A stretch of 64,000 nucleotides of DNA from Marthasterias glacialis (GCA_911728455.2 OU452225.1:27748495-27812494); one strand, 5' to 3'. Shown: positions 1 through 10,645, counted from the stretch's first letter. A program made the numbers and translations. The notes: a model not told the origin generated them from the sequence alone.

Positions 1-118
1 TGTAATGTCATGTAGCTTACATCATAAAAGTTGCGGTTTATTCCCGTTAGTTCCTTTTCTGGCAGTTTTGTAAACTGATGTTTTTTATCTTGTCAGTTTT
101 TATTGTTGTCTTGCATCC

Positions 119-324
119 ATGTTTTGTTTGTTTGTTTGTTTGTTTGTTTGTTTGTTTGTTTGTTTGTTGGGTTGTTTGTTTGTTTGTTTGTTTGTTTGTT
201 TGTTTGTTTGTTTGTTTGTTTGTTTGTTTGTTTGTTTGTTTGTTTGTTTGTTTGTTTGTTTGTTTGTTGGGTTGTTTGTTTGTTTATTTGTTTGTTTGTT
301 TGTTTGTTTGTTTGTTTGTTTGTT
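119..324. repeat. (TTTG)n microsatellite
   Basis: About 50 units of a TTTG/GTTT tetranucleotide, interrupted twice by a GTTGGG variant (near 168 and 266). Cys/Leu/Phe/Val-rich open frames on the plus strand and Asn/Lys/Gln/Thr-rich ones on the minus strand are by-products of the repeat and should not be read as proteins. From 325 to about 635 I see no recognisable gene. Confidence 0.97.
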
Positions 325-639
325 AACCTGGTTTTTTTGTGTATTTGTTTGTCTCTTGTCCTTCCAGGTTGGACTGACACACCTCTTGGTGACAGTGCAG
401 GCACTTTTGTCAGTCCTGGCAAACCTGGATTGTTGATGTCCTTTTGTTGTCCTCAGTCGTGTAGTACTTTGTCTTCTCTTTTACTGCCTGTCCTCCTTTT
501 TTATATCTTGATGTATCTCCCTTTTTAATGTTTTCCATTCCAGATGTTTATATTTAAATAGGCCTATTTAATGTTTTTAAGAGCTTTATCCTTTACGTAT
601 ACAATTTTTGTATTTTTGTATTTTTATGTGAATTGCCGA

Positions 640-663
640 ATAAATAATAATAATAATAATAAT
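640..663. repeat. (AAT)n microsatellite
   Basis: A short run of AAT triplets directly upstream of the 143-bp tandem repeat. It could be the simple tail of an old retroposon, but no body of such an element is recognisable. Confidence 0.8.
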
Positions 664-664
664 A

Positions 665-1075
665 TGTGACATTTGATGTACAGGCGTGACCCACATTTGA
701 CTTTTACTTCCAGTCCAAACAGGAAGTTCAAAATTTCAAAATGTCACATCTTATGTGCAAAATGTCGTAAAGTCATAATCTTTGTTCCATTTGTAGCTTA
801 CATCATATGTGACATTTGTTTATTAGCATGACCCCACTTTGACCTTTACTTCCGGTCCAAACAGGAAGTTCAAAATTTCCAAAAAACACATCTCCTGAGC
901 CAATTTGTGTAGAGTCATAATATTTGTACCATTTGTAGCTCATATAAAGTGTGACATTTGGATAAAATGCATGATCCCACTTTGACCTTTACTTCCGGTC
1001 AAAATAAGCTTTAAATTAAAAAAATATATCTCCTGAGCCAATTGTCTAAAAGTCATAAATTTTGTACAGTGTAGG
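665..1075. repeat. 143-bp tandem repeat, about three copies
   Basis: Copies start with TGTGACATTTG at 665, 808 and 950, so the period is 142-143 bp. Each carries a TGACCTTTACTTCCGGTC-like core, then CAGGAAGTTCAAAATTTC and an AGTCATAAT box. The third copy is degenerate and ends near 1075. No coding frame is supported. Between 1076 and 1211 nothing is recognisable. Confidence 0.85.
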
Positions 1076-1211
1076 CCCATTTTCAAGGTCTGGAGTGTTT
1101 AATCAAACAACAAACTTCGGAACAGCTACGTGTTTATCCACAAACACATAGTGTCTAGTTGTTATTGATTCTAATTGAATAATAGAGTTACCTATAACTT
1201 GATGTACTTAC

Positions 1212-1342
1212 AATCCAGCCTGTGTGCCTTGTCATATCACATGACACGTTTATTCCTTCATCATTCTGGGAGGGATAGATAGTGTAGATACCATCCTCTG
1301 TGTAACCAGCATCAAACAAAGCCTGACAGTCAGTTAATTTAC
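1212..1342 (-). CDS. Isolated fibrinogen-related domain (FReD) exon, first part of domain
   Basis: On the minus strand an AG acceptor (1344-1343) is followed by 2 nt plus 43 open codons and a GTAAGT donor (1211-1206). The peptide contains LTDCQALFDAGYTEDGIYTI and later VSCDMTRHTGWI. This is the usual opening of a fibrinogen C-terminal globular domain: DC, then a short helix region, G-x-YxI, CDM and GW. FReD proteins are typically secreted lectin-like or clotting-like proteins; the function here is inferred only at the domain level. No second FReD exon is visible toward position 1, so the rest of the gene lies outside the window or is lost. The DIRS and Gypsy elements lie just upstream in gene direction, possibly in an intron. 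The family match is fairly sure from residue pattern; the exon edges are predictions. Confidence 0.72.
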
Positions 1343-1507
1343 CTGGTGATTAAACATGACATAACATTTGTTCCTCAAAAAGTATTGAAGGTGTTTTTGT
1401 TTGATTGTTTTTTAGTTTTCTTTTTAAGATTTTTATTTGAATCTATATGAAGTAAATTCTAATTACTATTTTAAAAAAATAATAATTTGAATAGGGTCAA
1501 TTTTATG

Positions 1508-1660
1508 ATTCTTTAACAGAAGATACGTCACCTCCGATACTAACAAATGCATTTCAATGCGCATGCGCAAGCAACTCCACTGAAGAAAAACAAAAGAGTA
1601 CAGCCTCACCCCTGCGTACTGCACGCCCTAGGCCCCAGAACATGTATAATCCTCCTTCCT
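1508..1660 (+). repeat. DIRS left inverted terminal repeat
   Basis: The reverse complement of this stretch is found at 7111-7250, with one difference seen in the well-aligned part (CCACTGAAG here, CCGCTGAAG on the opposite strand of the right copy). The outermost part, from ATTCTTTAACAG to about 1554, is also complementary to the left half of the internal complementary region at 6969-7010. Confidence 0.88.
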
Positions 1661-1744
1661 TTTTATGGACGTGAATTTTGAATTCTCCGTTAGCGATACA
1701 CAACTGCAAGCAGTTCGGCGTTTATTTCCGACACTCCGTTTATC

Positions 1745-3573
1745 ATGTCTGATTCGACTAAAGGAAAGAAGAAATCCTTCAGGAAGACGAAATGTCGGTC
1801 TTGCAGCGGACCCATTTCGCCATTAGATTTTGATGTCCACTCTACGTGCCACAGTTGTCGACTTTGTTCACGGGAAGAACCCTGCGGGATTTGTTCCGGT
1901 TGGTCTACTGTCGAGTGGAAAGCCTTTACGACGTGGCAGGACAGCGTGTCACGCCCTGCGCCCGGCCCTATCCGTCTAGCGCCGGTCTTCTCTTCTTCGT
2001 TCGCCACTACCAATGTAGCTCATAAAGAAAGTTCTTCTTCTGTGGTTTGCCTGTCAGATGTCGTCAACAGTACTTCGGGAAATGTGGTGATTTCTAGCTA
2101 CGATCGACCGATCTCGGCCCCTTTGGAACAACCATCCATTTTTCACCAACGTGCACCGGATGACGTCCGTGATTTTCCTCATCGTGAGGCTGGCTTCAAT
2201 GTTCCCTCTTGGTCATATTTTCCACAGGATCCCCGCCAGACTGGACCACATTATCCACCTATGCATCCACAAATTAATTTGATGGCTCCTTCTGAAAATT
2301 ATTACTCACCTTTCCCACAGGATCCAGCTAGTTTCAGTGGCCATTATTCTCGGCGACGAGATCGCTACGCTCAGGGTTGCTTGGGTTATTTTTCCCGTTC
2401 TGACGATCCTCGACTTCACATTTCCTCTTCTCGGCAGGGTTCTCGTTCCACACATTACGACAGGGACCCCGCAGAGCATTCTTCTACAGAATTTTTTTCA
2501 GCGGTCTTCTGGAGATATTTCCCGCTCTCGTTCCCGATCGCCGATTTACAGCCGTTCTGATTCTCCTAACGGGCGTTATTCACACCTCCACGCTTCTCCA
2601 TCTAGCTCCTTGAGCTCTGATCTGGATTGCAGTGAGCAAGAGTTTATTTCTATGTTTCATCGCGGCAAACTAGTTGTCCCCGAAGTGGGTAAGATCTTAC
2701 AATTTCCTTCCCCTTCTCCAAAGAAGTCTTCTCGTAAATCCTTCCGTAGAGAACCCGCTCAATCTGCTCCACCTGCAGAAGTTACGGTTCCTGTTGACAG
2801 TTTTGTTCTGATATTTTCGAAGGAGCGTTTACCACTGTCCAGAAGAAAAAGCAGTCAGGAAGGTGGGCCACATCCCCTGACGACTTTGAAAAATTCTTTA
2901 CAGTTCCGTCAATCTCATCTGTTGTTAAAGATAGGCTCCATTCAGGAAAACCTGCTAGTAAGTCTTGCTTTCCGGATAGACGCACTCGGGATCTCAACAG
3001 CTCCCTTGAGAAGTTAGACCGCCATCTACGCTATGGGGCCCAGGTTACAAATTTCTCGGTCCTACTTTCCGACACCCTAGCTCGGGCTTCTGAGGATCCC
3101 TCATTGATTGACCCGGATCTTCTTCCAGTTATGTACAAATTTATGGATGACTGTTTAGGTTTAGTTTAGGTTCGTGTGCTCAAGCTTTTGCTACCGGCTC
3201 AGCTATCACTACTTCTCTGCGTCGGTCTTTGGTGCTCGACCAACTTTACTGGCCATCTAAGGGTTCCAGAGAACGCATGGAGGACCTTTCTCTTTCGGGT
3301 AATGATCTGTTTGACAACAAGTTCGATGAGACCATGCTTTCGGAGGCTAAACGCCTGAAGGCAGATGAGAAGATTGATCTTCGTCGTCAATCTTCTAGTA
3401 AAGCTTCCTCTACACCTTTTCATTTTTCGAGAAGGGACAGCAGGAGCAACCCTGGATCTTTTCGTCGCTCCAACCCAGCTCAGTCTCGACGATCCAAGGC
3501 CACCTTCTCTCGATCTTCAGCCAAACTCAGCTTCCGCCAGTTCTGCCCACTCTTTCAAACCACATTGGTCTAA
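1745..3573 (+). pseudogene. DIRS gag-like ORF1, frameshifted
   Basis: The first open piece, 1745-2560, starts at an ATG 237 bp inside the element. It opens with a Cys-rich stretch of CxxC pairs (CRSC, CHSCRLC, CGIC) followed by Gly-Trp, typical of DIRS gag N-termini. The logical frame shifts near a T7 run (about 2491-2497) into an SR-rich segment (GDISRSRSRSPIYSR). It shifts again near 2800-2840 into a segment with FEKFFTVP, reaches a stop near 3168, and continues in another frame from 3229 to 3573 with a basic Ser/Arg-rich tail. Gag would package the element RNA. The breaks mean no single full-length product can be read here. Confidence 0.75.
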
Positions 3574-3650
3574 GGGACAGAAGAAACAATGACTGTCCAG
3601 GTCTCCTTCACTTTCTACTGGCTCAGGGACCGGTAGGGGGTCGACTAAAA

Positions 3651-5459
3651 ATGTTTTTCTCACAGATGGAATCGGATCACATCAGACACATGGGTCCTTC
3701 AGACTGTGTCCTCGGGTTATCGCCTAGAATTCACTGGCTCATATCCCCATCCTTCCAGCTACCCAAGCCGACCCACTCCAGTCCCGTCAGACTTTCTACG
3801 TCGAAACGTTCTGGAACAGGAAATTTCTTCCCTAATAGAAAAGAAAGCCATAATCCCTCTTAATCATCATACAAGGACGGGATTTATTTCAACTGTTTTT
3901 TCTAGCTTCGAAGAAGTCCGGCGAATGGCGCCCGATTATCAACCTAAAGCCCCTCAATACCTTCATCCGTCCCAGACACTTCCACATGGAAAGTTTGTCC
4001 ACGGTCTTACAGACTCTCCCTCGTGGTTGGTGGGCCACATCCCTAGACCTCAAGGATGCCTACCTCCATGTGCCCATTCATGCAGATTACCAGAAGTTTC
4101 TACAGTTCACTTACCGGGATATCACTTACCAGTTCAAGTGTCTCCCCTTCGGCCTCTCAACTGCTCCTCGGGTTTTCACCAGAATCGCCAAGACAGTAGC
4201 TGCAGCCTTACGCCGTCAACAGATACACATTTTTGTTTATCCGGACGATTGGCTTATCGTGGGCCCCTCTTACATGGCCACGCTCCAAGATTTATCGAAG
4301 ACTATCCAACTAACTCAAGAGTTGGGCTTCATCATCAACCTGGAGAAGTCCTCCCTGGTCCCTTCTCTAAGCCCGGTCTTCCTCGGAGCTTCTCTCGATA
4401 TGCTGAATGGCAAAGCCTCGCCCACGTTAGAACGCTGCAAGGCTTTGGAAGAATGCATATCGTCCTCGAAGGGACATTATTACCAAGCCAGTCCCAGTGA
4501 ATACTGTGATCCGCGATCATCTCCAATGGTGGCTTCTTCGCCAGAATCTCACTTGCGGCACAACCTTCCCTCGGCCCTCTCCGTCAGTGACTCTAACCAC
4601 AGATGCTTCACAGTCGGGCTGGGGTGCTCATGTAAAAGATCTTTCTATAGCAGGAACTTGGTCCCCCGGAGAAAAATCACTTCACATCAACCTTCTGGAA
4701 CTTTTTGGCAGTCCAAAAGGCCCTCCTATCCTTGACGAGCAGGGTCAACGGTCACACAGTTTTAGTAAAAACAGACAACTCCACAGTGGTTTCTTACCTG
4801 AATCGTCAAGGGGGTACTCATTCTCCTTCCCTATGCATGCAGACTTGGAAGCTTCTCAGCTGGTGCATACCTCGAAAAAAATCTCACTGCTAGCAAGCCA
4901 TCTGGCTGGGAAGGAGAACATCTTCGCAGACGCTCTGTCCCGAGGTCGAGCAGTCCCCACGGAATGGTCGCTCCATCGCCCAACTGTCCAACAAGTCTTC
5001 AACATGCTGGACAAACCCCACATAGACCTCTTTGCATCTCATCTCAATTTTCAACTGCCAACGTTTTGTACACGACATGCTCATCCCCAAGCTTGGGCAG
5101 TACACGCACTGAGCTTCAGCTGGAAGGGTCTTCTGGGGTATGTTTTTCCCCCAATTTCCCTGCTTCCTCGGGTGTTAACAAAAATCAACAAAGACAGTTG
5201 CAAGGTCATTCTGATTGCCCCTTTGTGGCCAAGACAGGTGTGGTTTCCTCAGATTTTAGACCTACTAATCCGACCTCCTATCATCTTACCGAAGCACTAC
5301 TCACACAACCCATCTCAAAGATTCTACACCCAGATTCAGACAGTCTTCATCTCTGTGCTTGGATGCTGTCAAGTCTTCCTTCCGAACAGCTGGTTTTTCG
5401 GAGGACGCTGCTTCCTTGGCAGCCAAGAGCAGACGACCTTCAACCAGAAGAACTTATGA
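3651..5459 (+). pseudogene. DIRS reverse transcriptase - RNase H - methylase-like ORF2, frameshifted
   Basis: The opening segment (3706-3895 frame) contains SLIEKKAI. After a frame change near the T6 run at 3895-3900 the RT core follows in the 3986-4735 frame: SLDLKDAYLHVPI, CLPFGLSTAPRVF and the catalytic box YPDDWLI, a variant of the YLDDW usual in DIRS. The frame changes again near 4490 to the RNase H start LTTDASQSGWGAH, then to VLVKTDNSTVVSYLN (4705-4893), then back to AGKENIFADALSR. The C-terminal part has DLFASHLN and VILIAPLWPRQVWFP, the methylase-like domain of DIRS polyproteins. At least four frame breaks make it inactive as read. It overlaps the recombinase start by about 100 bp, as is common in DIRS. 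Confidence 0.85.
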
Positions 5460-6832
5460 CAATCGTCTACAGCACTACTTCCGATGGTGCAACGAGAAAG
5501 GTCTCATTCCCTACTCTACATCTTTAACAGAGATTGGGGATTTCTTCGTCTATCTCTTCAACACAAGGCTCCAGATCGCCACTATCCGGGGATATAGATC
5601 AGCTATTGGGGCAGTCCACTTTGGGTTTGAAGACAGTTCCAATGTGTCTAACAACACACCCATCACACACCTTCTTAAAGGGATGTTCTTAGAAAGACCT
5701 CCAGTCAAGAAGCTTGCCCCGTCTTGGGACCTTGGCGACGTCCTCCACACCTTGGCAAGGGCTCCCTTTGAACCAGCTGGGTCTTCAACCTTTCACAACC
5801 TGACAGTAAAAACAGTTTTTTTTCTGTTAGCAGCCTCCACAGCCCGCCAGAGGAGCGAACTCCATGCACTCTCTATCGAACTAGGTCACTTGCGCTGGGA
5901 ACCGGGGGGTGTTCGTCTAATTCCTCATATTGGCTTTTTGACAAAGAACCAATCTCCAAATTTTTCACCTCCGGATATTTTTATCCCAAGCCTTACATCT
6001 ATCTCCAGTATTAAGGAAGATAAACTATGGTGTCCAGTCCGGATTCTCAAGTTCTACATCGCTCGTACAAAGAGTCTGCGGGGTGACACAAAACAGCTCT
6101 TCATCACGACTGTTCAGCCATATCACGCAGCATCTGCCTCGACCATCTCTCGCTGGATAGTGGAGGCTATTACAGCAGCTACTCCTGAGCCCCCTCTCCG
6201 GTCTTCGGGGTCTATGCCTGGTCCTGCAGCCCAACCATGCAGAGGTCAACCAGTTTCAACCTTACCAGGCGAACCGCTAACGATGCGCAAAGCATCTCAG
6301 GTTCACATCAGCGAGCCGCTAACGATGCGCGAAGCATCTCAGGCCCTGCTTAGACCAGTTTCAACCTTACCAGGCGAACCGCTAACGATGCGCAAAGCAT
6401 CTCAGGTTCACATCAGCGAGCCGCTAACGATGCGCGAAGCATCTCAGGCCCTGCTTAGACCCACTCGACTAGCTTCAGACGAACCGCTAACGATGCGCGA
6501 AGCATCTCAGGTTCACTCTCAGTCATCACTGATGCAATTGAACGAGTCAGTAGAAATACCAGATGCATCACTGGCTCAAAGGAAGATGCCTAAGACTCGT
6601 TCAATTCAAGCACACCAAACAAGGAGCATGGTAACCTCTTTAGCTCTTTTTCAGGGGGACTTTGACTGAGATTATGCAGGCTGCCTGCTGGAAGAATCCA
6701 TCTACCTTCTCGTCATGCTATCTGCGAGATGTCATCAAGTCGAAGGGCCGCATGGGGAGACAGGTGTTACACTCAGCTACTCAACCACATTCCCGGATAC
6801 ACCAAGAAGCTCCTACCTCATCTTCTTTGTAG
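5359..6832 (+). pseudogene. DIRS tyrosine recombinase (YR), with internal tandem repeat and C-terminal frameshift
   Basis: The open frame 5359-6669 begins with an N-terminal SAM-like/core-binding region (RRPSTRRTYDNRLQHYFRWC) and contains box I with the first catalytic Arg (STARQRSELHAL). Box II, AHQTRSMVTSLALF with the His-x-x-Arg pair, lies close to its end. The last catalytic motif FSSCYLRDV, with the nucleophilic Tyr, is in another frame that runs to TAG at 6830-6832. The switch maps to the G5 run at 6654-6658. Between box I and box II lies a Gly/Pro/Met/Ser-rich tandem repeat (6271-6513) that keeps the frame open and is not a normal part of this family. The enzyme would integrate circular element DNA by recombination. 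Family assignment is firm; activity is unlikely. Confidence 0.87.
6271..6513 (+). repeat. 105-bp composite tandem repeat inside the recombinase ORF
   Basis: A core GARCCGCTAACGATGCGC followed by AAGCATCTCAGG occurs at 6271, 6313, 6376, 6418 and 6481. Spacing alternates 42, 63, 42, 63 bp, giving a 105-bp (35-codon) higher unit present twice plus a fifth core. It encodes EPLTMRKASQ / EPLTMREASQ with linkers. Both spacings are multiples of three, so copy number changes do not disturb the frame. Confidence 0.93.
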
Positions 6833-6968
6833 AAAGTTGAGCAGAGCTTACGGAATGTCTTAACCTTCCTGTTTACCTTTGTACCGCTAATCAGGCTTAG
6901 TTAAGACATTGTGTCCATGGTTAAGTACTGCACGTCCTTCCCTCCCTTTTACTTGCACGGTGCTACTC

Positions 6969-7067
6969 TGCATTTGTTAGTATCGGAGGTGACGTATCTT
7001 CTGTTAAAGAATATCTAAAAATCTTAGTGATTTTCTATTCTTTTAGGAAGATACTCACCTCCGATAC
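6969..7067 (+). repeat. DIRS internal complementary region (ICR)
   Basis: The left half (6969 to about 7012) is the reverse complement of the extreme left end of the element (1508-1554). The right half (7013-7067) is the reverse complement of the extreme right end (7234-7288). The halves meet at an ATATCT junction near 7011-7016, as expected if the ICR mirrors the joined ends of a circular intermediate. This is the diagnostic DIRS structure. Confidence 0.9.
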
Positions 7068-7110
7068 CTTCCCTCCCAAAAAAAAAATAAATAAATAAAA
7101 AAAATAAGGG

Positions 7111-7288
7111 AAAAAGTAGGAGGATTATACATGTTCTGGGGCCTAGGGCGTGCAGTACGCAGGGGTGAGGCTGTACTCTTTTGTTTTTCTTCAGCGGAGT
7201 TGCTTGCGCATGCGCATTGAAATGCATTTGTTAGTATCGGAGGTGAGTATCTTCCTAAAAGAATAGAAAATCACTAAGATTTTTAGAT
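7111..7288 (-). repeat. DIRS right inverted terminal repeat
   Basis: An inverted copy of 1508-1660, extended on its outer side by a unique terminal segment (about 7252-7288) that pairs with the right half of the ICR. An A/T-rich run at 7076-7110 separates it from the ICR. The apparent minus-strand ORF in this stretch is a by-product of the inverted repeat. Confidence 0.88.
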
Positions 7289-9541
7289 AATCCAACCATC
7301 CACTTCGCCTTGGGCTAGTCAAGTAGTTCTTGTGAAAAAGAAAAATGGTGATTTTCGCTTCGCGGTCAACTATGATCGTCGCCTAAATAAAGTGACCAAG
7401 CCAATGTCTTTCCCTCTACCTCGCCCTGACGATGTATATGATACTATTGGAGAATCTCATGCTCAAATATTCACTGTACTCGATCTTGCATCAGGATTTT
7501 GGCAAATACCATTAGATTCTGACAGCCAAGCTAAGACAGCATTCACATCACACACTGGTAATATCAGTTTAAGAAAATGCCGTTTGGTTTGATGAATGCA
7601 CCGGTATCCTTTCAAATGGTCATGACACAAGTACTACGGGGTTTAACCTGGCAATTCGCTCTGGTTTATGTTGATGACATTATAATTTTCTTACCGGACT
7701 TTGACACACATCTGACACATTTGACTGAAGTTTTTGATCGCTTGCATGCTGCAAATCTTAAGCTCAAACCACAAAAGTGTCACTTTGCGGCCAGAGAAGT
7801 TACTTATCTCGGTCACATCATTTCCAAGCAAGGGATTAAAGTCAATCCAGACAAAACTGTAGTCATACAGTCATTCCCGGTTCCTAAAGATCAGTCGGAA
7901 GTCTGTGCGTTTCTTGGTATATGTAATTATTATCGCCGATTTGTCAAAGGTTATGCTAACATTGCTTGTCCACTGAACCAGTTGTTGCAGAGAGACATGT
8001 CGTTTGTATGGAAAGAAGCCTATGATAAGGCTTTCCGGACGCTAAAACTTGCGCTCATTTCGCCACCTATCCTCTGCTACCCTAATTTCGACAAAGGGTT
8101 TATCCTTTCCACTGATGCCAGTGGCTATGCTATAGGCTATATACTCGCGCAGACCAATGATGATGGTCGAGAAGTCATCATTCAGTATGGTGGCCGAGCT
8201 CTAACTAAAGCGGAACAGAAATGGTCAATCACTGAAAGAGAAGGTTTGGCTGTTGTAGAGGGTATAAAATTCTATCGTGTATACCTAGCCAATAAGAAAT
8301 TTTGTGTCCAAACGGATCTTGTCTCTCTTCAATGGTTACGTACAATCCAAGATGCAACCGGTCGATTAGGCCGATGGTCAATTCAGTTACAGGAATATGA
8401 CTTTGAGGTTGTCCATAAGTCTGGTAAGTCTCATGGTAATGCCGATGCCCTTTCGCGTAGAACATACAACGATGAGCCCTCCTGTCCCAAACCAATCATT
8501 GTGACTGAACCCGTTAACACCCCACCACTTACTCAAGGGGCCGCGAACGCGCCCCAGTTGCCTGAAACAATTGAATACCAACTCACGTATGCCACAAATG
8601 CGGTGCCAATCTATTCAATTAGTGAACTAGATGATCTTACATCCCCCAACCATTCTGACATTCGTGATAGACAAAGAGCCGATGTTTTGTTGAATCAGTA
8701 CATTGCATACTTAGGATCCGGCTTCCTACCCTCAGATGCTTGTCTCGCAAGGCGAATAGTAGCAGAAACACCAGATTTCATATTACAAGACGATATTCTC
8801 TATCATTACTATTACCCACGAGGTAAAGGTCACAAGATTGACCGACAAATCAAACAGTTAGCCGTTCCGCAGAGTTTAAGGCAAGACATATTGCTGTCCT
8901 ATCACGACTCACTGTTCGGTGGCCATCAAGGCATGGATCGCACATACGATAGCATCCACCAAAAGTATTACTGGCCGCAAATGTTTTCGGAAATTGAAAG
9001 CTATGTGAAATCATGTACTACCTGCCAGCGGGTTAAAGTCAACCGTCATGGTAAACATGCCCCACTCAGACCCTTGCCTGTCGGCGATGTGTTTTCCAGA
9101 TTACACATTGACATACTAGGGCCACTGAAAACTTCTTCTGAGGGGTACAAGTATGTTTTGTTAGTTGTTGATTCATTTTCCAAATGGTGCGAGGCATTCC
9201 CGCTCAAAACCCAAGACGTTGCAGAAGTTGCACGAATCTTGTATAATGAAATCATTTGTCGCTATGGTGCTCCCTCTTCTTTGCTTTCCGACAGAGGCAC
9301 ACAGTTCATGTCCAAGTTGATCAAAGAGTTATGCAATCTCTTTCAAATTACAAAAATTAACACCAGTAGCTACCACCCCCAGACAAACGCAAGCTGTGAG
9401 CGTATGAACAGTTTCATTTGGCAAACATTGCGAGCGTATTGCAAACCCGACCAATCCAATTGGGTACAACTGCTACCCAGTATTATGTTGGCATATCGCA
9501 GCACGCCGGCCACTGAATCTACGCAGCTCAGCCCATTATGA
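7289..9541 (+). pseudogene. Ty3/Gypsy pol: RT, RNase H and integrase (5'-truncated, frameshifted)
   Basis: The first readable residues are the RT N-terminal block IIQPSTSPWASQVVLVKKKN, with no ATG because the upstream part is missing. A 1-nt disturbance near 7565-7575 moves the frame to the piece starting at 7577 with MPFGLMNAP, followed by the catalytic VYVDDIIIF (Tyr codon near 7667). RNase H shows LSTDASGYAIG and the end motif GNADALSRR. Integrase shows the HHCC zinc region (HxxxxxGGHQG with CTTCQ) and the DDE core: HIDILGP, LSDRGTQF and the Glu in NASCERMN. The ORF ends at 9541 by another frameshift; the reading continues from 9538 in the next frame. These enzymes would copy RNA to DNA and integrate it. 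Confidence 0.9.
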
Positions 9542-10350
9542 TCATGTTTGGTCGTGAATGCAATCTTCCCATTGATACAGCGCTATTGCCTCCGACAGAC
9601 ACACAGTCTAAATGCCACCAATCACTTGAGCACATCATGAACAACTTTGATATCACTCGTAAAATAGCTGCAGAAAACATAAAGACTTCTCAAGCCAAGT
9701 ATAAGGGTCAGTTCGATAAGAAGTAAAAAAAAACCAGCTACACAGAGGGTCAAAAAGTTTGGCTTTACTGTGCAAAGAGAACTGTTGGTTTGTCCCCCAA
9801 AATGTGTCATAAGTGGCTTGGACCATATTACATTTGTGAAGCGAGGGACAATTTCACCTACAAACTCCGTAGATGTGGTGATAACAAACCCATGCTGTCT
9901 CCAGTTCACGCTAATCGGCTGAAGCAATACCATGACCCTAAGGACAGACCAGTGCACATTCCTGATGACTTAGATAACCTGACTGAGGTAAATGCAGACC
10001 AATTTGAAGATAGTGAACCTAGTGTAACTCCCCAAGAGAGTAGTAATACTGTACCCATACCATCTGACACCAGTCGCGTGTCATCCACACCACCTGTTGT
10101 CTTGGGACATCCCAAAGTACCCATCAAATGCTCCACACACAATGACTCCCGCCAAGGTCACGACAATGACTGGTTCGTAGTACATAGTTTACAGCGATCA
10201 ACCATCATTAATGGTAAACGCCATTACCAAGTCAAATGGAAAGGGTACAATAATACCTGGGAACCTGAGGATAATATTCCTGATGAATTGATACAAGAGT
10301 TTCACGTCCGCAAGACCAAGCGTTATAACAAGGGTAAACGAAAACGCTAA
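9538..10350 (+). pseudogene. Ty3/Gypsy integrase C-terminus with GPY-like motif and chromodomain
   Basis: This continues the pol frame after the break at 9538 with MIMFGRECNLPIDTAL. A TAA at 9724-9726 interrupts it, and the same frame resumes and is open again from 9790. It then has the GPY/F-like block HKWLGPYYI and VHANRLKQYH, an acidic Ser/Pro/Thr-rich linker, and a chromodomain around residues 125-175 of the 9790 piece. The chromodomain shows YQVKWKGYNNTWEPEDNIP, including the Trp and Tyr/Trp positions of the methyl-lysine cage region. Chromodomains on Gypsy integrases steer insertion to marked chromatin. The product ends in a basic tail, KGKRKR. Confidence 0.85.
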
Positions 10351-10635
10351 TTCTATCTACTGTTTGTTGAATTCACGCACCTGTATCAGTGAGACTTGTG
10401 TTTAATTTATTTCATTTAACTGTAATTTGTAATTTGATTATAATTCCCATTATTCATTACACTTTTCTATATTGAACTTTTCCTGGCCAAGGACATGACA
10501 TGATTGCTTATACTGCACATTCTACCTCTTTGATTTCGTTGTATGTGTATTATATTTACCTTCACATTTATTTTCAGACACCTGTACTTTCATTGTTATT
10601 AATTTTTCCCTTTTAAGTCTGGAGACTTAATCTTC

Positions 10636-10645
10636 GAGGGGAGGG
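10636..10645 (+). other. Gypsy polypurine tract
   Basis: GAGGGGAGGG lies downstream of the last ORF and just before the likely 3' LTR, the normal place for the plus-strand primer. The 10351-10635 stretch is non-coding 3' untranslated sequence of the element. Confidence 0.6.

Larger units (their letters stand above)
1508..7288 (+). mobile_element. DIRS-type tyrosine-recombinase retrotransposon, structurally complete, frames decayed
   Basis: The order gag-like ORF, RT/RNase H with C-terminal methylase-like domain, then an overlapping tyrosine recombinase is the DIRS layout. The ends are inverted repeats (about 1508-1660 and 7111-7288) and an internal complementary region lies at 6969-7067. DIRS elements replicate through a circular intermediate and integrate by the recombinase, so no target duplication is expected and none is seen. 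The inverted ends agree at all but one of roughly 110 compared positions near 1541-1650, which suggests a young copy. All three ORFs nevertheless carry frameshifts. The right end abuts a Gypsy RT frame directly. Confidence 0.9.

Noticed and set aside
78-528. Cys/Leu/Phe/Val-rich and Asn/Lys/Gln/Thr-rich ORFs
   Set aside because: They are translations of the TTTG microsatellite on both strands and have no other support.
1343-1507. Gypsy 5' half or LTR left of the DIRS element
   Set aside because: I looked for pol- or LTR-like sequence here because Gypsy starts at the DIRS right end, but found only AT-rich unique sequence.
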